The position numbers were made by a program, and so were the translations under genes. DNA of 8,313 nucleotides from contig CALFIU010000076.1 of assembly GCA_937877455.1 (NCBI GenBank), positions 1-8,313 on the forward strand, read 5' to 3'. Source of the stretch: an uncultured Bacteroidales bacterium (lineage in GTDB: Bacteria > Bacteroidota > Bacteroidia > Bacteroidales > UBA3824). This document shows positions 1 through 5,862 of this stretch, piece by piece. A model generated the notes under the pieces. That model was given only the letters and a program-made list of their open reading frames with translations. It made no database searches and was not told the DNA's origin. Each line of letters opens with the position of its first letter. The first letter of the stretch is position 1.

Positions 1-67
1 TGATTTTCAGTGTATTTACAAAATTTTTGCTGCCTTTTTTTATTATTTTTTTGGGCTCTCTTAAAAC
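1..67. other. A/T-rich intergenic stretch, no gene seen
   Basis: This stretch is very rich in T, with several runs of five to eight T. No convincing ORF is visible and no GC-rich hairpin precedes the T runs, so it is not a clear intrinsic terminator for whatever lies upstream of the window. It could be the 3' tail of an upstream transcript, but the upstream gene is not in view. Confidence 0.5.
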
Positions 68-96
68 ACTTGCGAAAGTTTAGGAAATAACTTTGT
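68..96 (+). repeat. 29-bp repeat, 5' copy (inverted partner beyond the last gene)
   Basis: Bases 68-83 (ACTTGCGAAAGTTTAG) match the reverse complement of 8229-8244 exactly over 16 bases. The likeness continues after one mismatch with AAATAA in both copies, and then TTTGT in both after a one-base indel. The core ACTTGCGAAAGT is nearly palindromic, with a single mismatched pair. Such a match between two short flanks is very unlikely by chance. It may be a dispersed intergenic repeat, a promoter-like module or a regulator site; the sequence alone does not decide. Confidence 0.7.
69..95 (+). promoter_or_regulatory. Possible distal promoter inside the repeat
   Basis: TAACTTTG at 88-95 matches the Bacteroidota -7 consensus TAnnTTTG exactly. 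Upstream, CTTG at 69-72 is a weak -33 candidate, 15 bases before the TA, which is shorter than the usual spacing. If used, it would give a leader of nearly 200 bases before the receptor gene, carrying two dyads and a 14-codon ORF. The short spacing keeps confidence low. Confidence 0.35.
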
Positions 97-124
97 AAGA
101 TTTCTCGCGAAGCGACAAAAAAAT

Positions 125-140
125 TAAAGTGTAAACTTTA
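125..140. promoter_or_regulatory. Dyad TAAAGT-N4-ACTTTA
   Basis: A perfect 6+4+6 inverted repeat lies between the distal and proximal promoter candidates. It overlaps TGTAAAC (130-136), which recurs at 143-149 with a 13-base period. AGTGTAAA at 128-135 also recurs at 206-213. It could be a regulator site or, if transcribed, a weak A/U hairpin. In DNA this A/T-rich, short dyads do arise by chance. Confidence 0.3.
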
Positions 141-167
141 TTTGTAAACAGTTCCTAAGGATATTTT

Positions 168-212
168 ATGAGAAAAGCAACCTCTAATCACATTTGGGGA
201 TTTTTAGTGTAA
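168..212 (+). CDS. Possible 14-codon leader ORF
   Basis: ATG at 168 opens a frame of 14 codons (MRKATSNHIWGFLV) ending at TAA 210-212. AAGGA at 157-161 sits six bases before the ATG, a better Shine-Dalgarno match than any of the four large genes has. The ORF would only be transcribed from the distal promoter candidate, because it lies upstream of the proximal one. No residue run suggests a classical attenuator. It may be chance; confidence is low. Confidence 0.2.
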   Translation: MRKATSNHIWGFLV

Positions 213-216
213 AATT

Positions 217-234
217 ATACCTACAAATAGGTAT
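217..234. promoter_or_regulatory. Operator-like 18-bp perfect dyad
   Basis: ATACCTA (217-223) and TAGGTAT (228-234) are perfect reverse complements separated by CAAA. The dyad ends two bases before the TTTG of the proximal promoter candidate, and overlaps an alternative -33 at 233-236. That position and symmetry suit the binding site of a dimeric regulator acting on the operon. It does not resemble a canonical Fur box. The identity of the regulator is unknown. Confidence 0.5.
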
Positions 235-236
235 TG

Positions 237-264
237 TTTGTATACTAAATGTAGGATAATTTTG
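237..264 (+). promoter_or_regulatory. Proximal Bacteroidota-type promoter for the operon
   Basis: TAATTTTG at 257-264 matches the -7 consensus TAnnTTTG of the primary sigma factor of Bacteroidota. TTTG at 237-240 lies 16 bases upstream, slightly close; ATTG at 233-236 gives a 20-base gap, which is nearer to the usual spacing. Transcription would start near 268-272, leaving a leader of about 25 bases before the ATG at 294. Confidence 0.6.
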
Positions 265-293
265 CGGCGACAAAAATGCTTTAGAATTTGTAT

Positions 294-3005
294 ATGAAAA
301 AAATATTGTTGGCTCTGTGTTCAGTTTTGGTGTCATTAGTTTCTGTGGCACAAGGATTTGACATTGAGATTTTGCTGCTTGACAAATCTACCCACTCGCC
401 AATTTTGATGGCGAATTGTGTTCTTGACCCCTTCGTGGCGGCTACAACAACGGATTTTGACGGCAAGGCGACCTTAAAGAATGTTCCACAAGGCAAATAT
501 TTTCTTAATATTTCATACGTCGGATTTGTGAGCATTCATCAGGAAATAGATGTAAATCAAAATCTTAACTTAAAAATAGAACTCGAAGAAAACACGCTTG
601 CAATCAGTGAAGTAGTTGTGACTGCAAAACAAAACGCCGCTGGCAAGTCAACAAGTTCGCAGATTGGGCGGCAAGCCATTGACCACTTGCAGGCAACGAG
701 CCTTGCTGATGTTATGCAGCTGATTCCCGGTCAAGAAATGGGCAATCAAAGCATGACAAGCCAACAGAACATTCAGATACGTCAACTTGTCAACAATAAG
801 ACTTCCGCATTTGGTGCGTCGGTCGTGGTGGACGGAGTGCCGATGAGCAACAATGGCAACGTAACGCAAGGTACATTTTCAAGTACGTCTTTTGAGGGGA
901 CGGATTTGCGCCAAATTTCTGCCGATGACATTGAAAGTGTGGAAGTTGTGCGTGGCATTCCGTCCGCTGAATACGGCGATTTGACCTCGGGATTGGTGAT
1001 TGTCCACAGCAAAATCGGCGTTACACCGTGGCAAGCAAAAGCCAAAATCAATCCAGGGTTGCAAAATTATTCGCTCGGCAAAGGCTTGAAACTCAAAAAC
1101 AAAGATGTTTTAAATTTCAATTTTGACTATGCACGTGCGTGGGGCGACCCGAGAATGAAGACGGTTTCGTTCAACCGTTACACCATGAGCGCAGGATACA
1201 GTCATAACTTTTCTTCTAAGTGGCACACCGACACTAAGTTACGCATAACACTTGCCAAAGATTGGAACGGCAACGATCCCGATGCTGTTCAGGACGGCAC
1301 GCAAAACGAGGTTCATAACAACCGCTACGCAATCACGCACAATGGCAAAATTTCGCTTGACAGAAAGTTTGCGCGTTCACTCAATTATACAATAGGTTTT
1401 TCGTACACCGACAACCACTGGGAAAAATCATCTTACAAAGGCACTGCGGGTCAGATTTTGCCAATTTTAACTGCCACAGAAACAGGCTACTATGAAGTTT
1501 CGTCAGTTGTGAAACCGTACCTCGCTACTGGCTACAACGAAAATCACCCTGGCAATTTTATCGCCAAAATTTCCGACAATTTTCATCTACGCAACGGTCA
1601 TCTGTCGCAAAGTTTTAAGGTGGGCGTTGAGTATAACCTCGATTGGAACAATGGGCGTGGCTATTACAACGAGGACAATCTCCGTCCGTACCAGCCTAAT
1701 TCTGACGGCCGCCCACGCTCTTACAGCGATGTGCCTGCCATTCATAAATTTTCGGCGTATGCCGAGGACAACATTGCGCTCGAATATTGGGGCGAACGGC
1801 AGATGAAATTGCAAATAGGCGCACGTGCAACTATGCTTCAGCCATTTGGCGACGTGTCCACATACGCCGTTTCGCCACGTGTCAACTATTCCATCGAACT
1901 TACCAAATGGGTGGATCTCCGTGCAGGAATTGGACTTAACAGCAAGACTCCGGGACTTGCGTACATCTACCCCGACAAAAAATACACCGATAATCTCGCC
2001 GCACGTTACACAACCACAACGGGCGAATCGGATATTCTTGTGTATCACACATTTGTGCAAGACATCAAATATTCTGACGGTCTCAAAAACGCCACGACCA
2101 CAAAGGTGGAGGGCGGAATAACGTTCACATTGCCACACGACCACAAACTCAACGTGACTGCTTACCACGACAAAACTCCAAACGGATTTTCATCGTTGAC
2201 GGACTACATAACTTATCCGCTAAACTATTACTCTCAAAACCAAGGAATTATAGTAGGCACGCCGTCAACAATCGACTATGACAATCCCGAAAAAGTGTAC
2301 ACAGTTTTTGTGACAACGGGAATGGTTGGCAATGAAGATGTTACGGTCAACAAAGGTGTTGAATTTGACCTCGATTGCGGTGAAATAAAACTTATAAGGA
2401 CAACGTTCTACCTCTCGGGTGCAGCGCAAAGTACAAAAACATATTCTAAGTCGTTGACTTACAAATCGCCAACGGCTTCGGGTTCGTATCCGTCAGTAAA
2501 ACTGGCTTACAAGACCGAAGATGACTACAATCTTTACAAACAATTTTTGACCACTTTGCGCACCGTGACGCACATTCCAGCGTTGAGAATGGTGGTTTCG
2601 CTGTCGTGCCAAGTGATTTGGAGCGAATCGTCCCACGAGTACATTGCCGCCAAAATGCCAATCGGCTATCTTGACAGCAATCTTGATTATCACGAGATTA
2701 CGCCATCGATGCACAACGGCTACATCGGCTCGGACGGCGTTTATTACAGTCAAAAACCTGCCAATTCGGAGGTGACGATAGCCAATGAGGCAATCATCAA
2801 TCGTGAGCCTGAAACCGAGCAGCCAAGGACGTGGTTTGTTTCGGGACGGTTGACCAAGGAACTGGGCAAAAGTGCGGGTTTGTCATTTTATGCCAACAAT
2901 ATGTTTTTTTACGAGCCGTTCCGCACAAGCAGTTCGTCAAACACTCTTGTCCAGCGCAACACTGGCAAGTTTGGATTTGGAATAGAATTATTTTTCAATT
3001 TTTGA
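294..3005 (+). CDS. TonB-dependent outer-membrane receptor with N-terminal carboxypeptidase-regulatory-like domain
   Basis: The 903-residue product should be a TonB-dependent outer-membrane importer. Residues 1-19 form a signal peptide, cleaved before Gln20. A CarboxypepD_reg-like beta-sandwich spans about 22-102, followed by a TonB-box-like ISEVVVTA (104-111). The plug covers about 115-245, with VDGVP at 179-183 and VEVVRGIPSAEYG at 216-228, both typical plug signatures. The rest is a 22-strand-type barrel ending in ELFFNF, an aromatic terminus suited to barrel insertion. The frame opens with TTG at 288, but ATG at 294 is preferred because it leads straight into the Lys-Lys signal peptide. 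No Shine-Dalgarno is present. It is shorter than most SusC proteins and no SusD-like gene follows. The substrate is unknown; the neighbours (lipoprotein, barrel, protease) point away from ordinary glycan uptake. The family call is secure, the cargo is not. Confidence 0.95.
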   Translation: MKKILLALCSVLVSLVSVAQGFDIEILLLDKSTHSPILMANCVLDPFVAATTTDFDGKATLKNVPQGKYFLNISYVGFVSIHQEIDVNQNLNLKIELEENTLAISEVVVTAKQNAAGKSTSSQIGRQAIDHLQATSLADVMQLIPGQEMGNQSMTSQQNIQIRQLVNNKTSAFGASVVVDGVPMSNNGNVTQGTFSSTSFEGTDLRQISADDIESVEVVRGIPSAEYGDLTSGLVIVHSKIGVTPWQAKAKINPGLQNYSLGKGLKLKNKDVLNFNFDYARAWGDPRMKTVSFNRYTMSAGYSHNFSSKWHTDTKLRITLAKDWNGNDPDAVQDGTQNEVHNNRYAITHNGKISLDRKFARSLNYTIGFSYTDNHWEKSSYKGTAGQILPILTATETGYYEVSSVVKPYLATGYNENHPGNFIAKISDNFHLRNGHLSQSFKVGVEYNLDWNNGRGYYNEDNLRPYQPNSDGRPRSYSDVPAIHKFSAYAEDNIALEYWGERQMKLQIGARATMLQPFGDVSTYAVSPRVNYSIELTKWVDLRAGIGLNSKTPGLAYIYPDKKYTDNLAARYTTTTGESDILVYHTFVQDIKYSDGLKNATTTKVEGGITFTLPHDHKLNVTAYHDKTPNGFSSLTDYITYPLNYYSQNQGIIVGTPSTIDYDNPEKVYTVFVTTGMVGNEDVTVNKGVEFDLDCGEIKLIRTTFYLSGAAQSTKTYSKSLTYKSPTASGSYPSVKLAYKTEDDYNLYKQFLTTLRTVTHIPALRMVVSLSCQVIWSESSHEYIAAKMPIGYLDSNLDYHEITPSMHNGYIGSDGVYYSQKPANSEVTIANEAIINREPETEQPRTWFVSGRLTKELGKSAGLSFYANNMFFYEPFRTSSSSNTLVQRNTGKFGFGIELFFNF

Positions 3006-3032
3006 ACATTATAATTTTAACACTAAAAAGCA

Positions 3033-4325
3033 ATGAAATTTAAATATTTCCTAATTGCGGCGACGTTGCCAGTTTTGTTTTTTGCGGCAACCGCTTGCGA
3101 CGACGATGATGATGACAAGGTGGTCATCGAGCAGTCGGACACCACGAAAACCGTCATGCCTGAAAATGACGGCACGGTGTCGTATCTAACTGTAACCGTG
3201 AAAGTAAACTATCCCGAAGAGTTTAAGACCGTTGATGCAGCGTTGCTCAATGGCCGCACGGTGAAACTTGCTGGCACAGAAGCAACATTAACCGCCGAGA
3301 CCGACGAGAAAGGCGTCGCAACGTTTTCACAAGTGATACCTGGCGAGTACAGCGTGTCAACTTCGTGGACAATTACAGCCGCCGACTACACCGCAGCCAC
3401 CGAAAAGCAAGTTTCCAACAACAAGTACACCGTTTCGGGAACTCTTGCAAGCGAAATCATCTCTGAAAACGCCGAAAAGACTGTATCATTGATTGTTAGC
3501 GAAAAGTCGGCACTCGTTATCGGAAAGGTTTACAACGAGGGTCGCAAGTACACCAACGGAGAAGGAAAGTCAACAAATTTTGACAACGGAAAGTACATCG
3601 AAATTTTCAACAATTCGGACGAGGACGTTGAAGTGGCTGGACTTTACATCGGACTTGTGGAGGGCAACAGCACCGTTGCATACAAACTTGGCGTTGACCC
3701 TAAGAACATCTATATGAAACAAATTTTCAGGATTCCTGAAGGCACGCCAGCACTTGCACCTTCCAAGACTTTACTCATTGTTAACAGTGCTTTCAATTAC
3801 ACTGAATACGAGGATCAAGACCTTTCGGGCGCAGATTTGGAGGCCAAGGACACTGAATCCAAGAAACCAATTCAGAACAACGAACAAACCAAGGCACTGT
3901 CGCTCGTTTACACGTCTATGACCACGCTTACATACATGAACCTTACTCAAGGCGGACCTTGCGGCGTGGCTATTTTCAGCAGCGACTACGATTTCGAAGC
4001 CAACCTCGACCAAGATGTTTACGCTGACGGCAAAACCTCTGGAAATAAGCAATTTCCTGTGCCAGTGGAAACTATAATTGACGCCATCGAAATCCTCAAA
4101 TATAAGAACGATGGCTCTGTTGACCTCGAACAAAAGCGTTTCTACGATTACATCGACGCTGGCGAACAACACAGCGATGCCACTACGGGACGTTCGGGCA
4201 TTGTCTATGTCCGCAAAGTGGACAAAGAGGCAACCAAGGAGGCAGGACGCACAATCCTTGTGGACACCAACAACAGCAGCAACGATTTCACAGCCTCAAA
4301 AACGGCTACAATCAGAGAGTATTAA
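3033..4325 (+). CDS. DUF4876-type lipoprotein, probably surface-exposed
   Basis: A 430-residue lipoprotein. The signal sequence ends in ATAC with Cys22 as the lipidation site; Ala at -3 is a relaxed but acceptable lipobox for this phylum. Six Asp at 23-28 follow directly, resembling the acidic lipoprotein export signal that sends Bacteroidota lipoproteins to the cell surface. Residues about 49-150 look like a beta-sandwich of carboxypeptidase-regulatory or transthyretin type (EKGVATFSQVIPGEYSV). From 159 on, the pattern VIGKVYNEG then KYIEIFNNSDEDVEVAGLYI (187-206) resembles lamin-tail-like domains and fits DUF4876. The end carries GRTILVDTNNSSNDF (405-419), which I recall as conserved in the family. 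It starts 27 bases after the receptor, so is co-transcribed. By analogy with receptor-partner lipoproteins it may capture or hand over the ligand; that role is inferred. The family name is recalled, not searched. Confidence 0.85.
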   Translation: MKFKYFLIAATLPVLFFAATACDDDDDDKVVIEQSDTTKTVMPENDGTVSYLTVTVKVNYPEEFKTVDAALLNGRTVKLAGTEATLTAETDEKGVATFSQVIPGEYSVSTSWTITAADYTAATEKQVSNNKYTVSGTLASEIISENAEKTVSLIVSEKSALVIGKVYNEGRKYTNGEGKSTNFDNGKYIEIFNNSDEDVEVAGLYIGLVEGNSTVAYKLGVDPKNIYMKQIFRIPEGTPALAPSKTLLIVNSAFNYTEYEDQDLSGADLEAKDTESKKPIQNNEQTKALSLVYTSMTTLTYMNLTQGGPCGVAIFSSDYDFEANLDQDVYADGKTSGNKQFPVPVETIIDAIEILKYKNDGSVDLEQKRFYDYIDAGEQHSDATTGRSGIVYVRKVDKEATKEAGRTILVDTNNSSNDFTASKTATIREY

Positions 4326-4346
4326 TATAATAAAACATTGATTATC

Positions 4347-5858
4347 ATGAAAATATACAGTTTCCTTTTGGCGTTAGTAATGTCGATGATGACCGTTGGG
4401 CTTCGGGCGCAAGACCATTCCATTTGGCGGCAGGCACGCAACGCCGCAGGATTGGGGCTCGACACAACGCGCCAATGGGGAACTGCATATTTTGACATAA
4501 GCCATTTGGAAGGCGATTTTCATCGTGTTCAAGAGGGCGGCACTACCAACGCTCTTAAATTCAAAACTGAAAGATACATGAAAATCGGCAAATGGTTTTA
4601 TGGTTACGGCACTTTTAGTTTTGACGATGGAAGGACCAAAAATCGTGCTTATTGCGACGTTTTGCGCCCCTACAACAGCGACCCTTATATTTTTGGCAGC
4701 GCAGAGTTTGGCAAGTACGATTTTATGGATTTTGACATTGACGCAAGGCTGTCCACGGTAAGGCTCGGCGCATTTTCATACGGCGTGTCGGTCAAATATA
4801 AAAACGGCGACTTGTCAAGGCTAAAAGATCCTCGCAGCCGTGTAAATCTCTGTGTTTATGGTATTTCGCCGTCGATGACTTACACGTTTCTCGGCAAAAA
4901 CACAATCGGAATCGGGTTTGAATATGTCCGCCGAAAGGAAAAACTGCTCAGTTATAGCCTCGTTCAGACAGATGCGATTTTCGATTTTTACGATATGTCG
5001 GGACTTGAAAACAATTCGTATTCGCTGGGCGGACACAAGGGGTTTCAACGTCAATTCGTGAACCATTCGCTTGGCGGCGAGGTGTCGTATTCTTACGGCG
5101 GCAATAGTTATTCTAACCTTCTGACTTTTGCGTATTTAAACGAAAAGGAATACATCACGGAGCAGTACAGAAGGCAGCCGGGGCGGTTTTATGGCGAACG
5201 TTATGAAGTCGGTTTTCAAAATCGGTATCGACACGGACGATTGCTGCACACGTTGGACTTTTCGCTCAAAATTTATTCAGCGTATGCCAACGAATATCTG
5301 CAAAAATTGTCCACGACAATCAATCCCGAAACTGGCGTTGAAAGCAAGGAATACAGCACGGCAATTGTCTACGAAAAGCGTTACACCGTGGATTTGAGCG
5401 ACTTGGACGCTTTCTACAAGATTGCTATTTTGCAAGGTGACAGCCTGCAACGTGCGCATTTTGCCGTCAAATTTTCCAAAAACACTTCCGAAAACAATCA
5501 TTACGTTCCCGAATCGGCGTTGGAATACGGTGGAATTAACATTGGCGGCGAGTTGGGCGGTAATGTCCTCGGTGGCAAATTATGGTCGACAATCGCCGTC
5601 ATGCACCACACCGCCAATAATGCAAGGCTCGTTTTGCGCAATCTCTCATCGCCAATAGCCGTCAACGTGTTGATTCCTGATATGGCTTGGTATTCAGCGG
5701 ATTACAACAAATTTTCAGCGCAAATCGGCTTCAAGATGCCCGTATCGGTTAAGGGCTTTTCGTCCGATTGGTTTGTCAAGTTTTATGGTGACTATCTCAA
5801 GTCTTCCGACAAGCGTAGTTTAACTTTTGTTGGCACAAGTTTTGGTATTATTTTCTAA
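4347..5858 (+). CDS. DUF6850-type outer-membrane beta-barrel protein
   Basis: A 503-residue exported protein. Residues 1-21 are a signal peptide with cleavage expected before Gln22. After a short helix-like segment (SIWRQARNAAGLGLD) the chain is dominated by alternating polar and aromatic beta-strands rich in Tyr, Phe and Gly, and it ends in TSFGIIF, as outer-membrane barrels do. It has no plug and no TonB box, so it is not a second TonB-dependent receptor. Length and sequence style fit the DUF6850 family, which I associate with DUF4876 and TonB-receptor loci. The frame extends to TTG at 4338, but ATG at 4347 begins the Met-Lys signal peptide and is chosen. It lies 21 bases after the lipoprotein gene and 4 bases before the protease gene. 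Function is unknown; an accessory channel, anchor or export pore are all possible. Confidence 0.85.
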   Translation: MKIYSFLLALVMSMMTVGLRAQDHSIWRQARNAAGLGLDTTRQWGTAYFDISHLEGDFHRVQEGGTTNALKFKTERYMKIGKWFYGYGTFSFDDGRTKNRAYCDVLRPYNSDPYIFGSAEFGKYDFMDFDIDARLSTVRLGAFSYGVSVKYKNGDLSRLKDPRSRVNLCVYGISPSMTYTFLGKNTIGIGFEYVRRKEKLLSYSLVQTDAIFDFYDMSGLENNSYSLGGHKGFQRQFVNHSLGGEVSYSYGGNSYSNLLTFAYLNEKEYITEQYRRQPGRFYGERYEVGFQNRYRHGRLLHTLDFSLKIYSAYANEYLQKLSTTINPETGVESKEYSTAIVYEKRYTVDLSDLDAFYKIAILQGDSLQRAHFAVKFSKNTSENNHYVPESALEYGGINIGGELGGNVLGGKLWSTIAVMHHTANNARLVLRNLSSPIAVNVLIPDMAWYSADYNKFSAQIGFKMPVSVKGFSSDWFVKFYGDYLKSSDKRSLTFVGTSFGIIF

Positions 5859-5862
5859 CGTG

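Noticed and set aside
105..115. TCGC-GAA-GCGA hairpin as a terminator
   Set aside because: A four-base stem followed by A rather than T residues is not an intrinsic terminator on the + strand.
1587..2168. 193-codon open frame on the minus strand inside the receptor gene
   Set aside because: It lies wholly within the barrel-coding part of a clear TonB receptor gene, has no recognisable domain, signal peptide or promoter, and reads as a shadow of the sense codons.
3771..4172. 133-codon open frame on the minus strand inside the lipoprotein gene
   Set aside because: It is embedded in a gene whose sense frame has a signal peptide and family-like motifs; the antisense product shows no motif and starts without support.
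294..4325. SusC/SusD glycan-uptake pair
   Set aside because: The lipoprotein lacks the helical tetratricopeptide-rich character of SusD and matches the DUF4876 style, and no carbohydrate-active enzyme is present.
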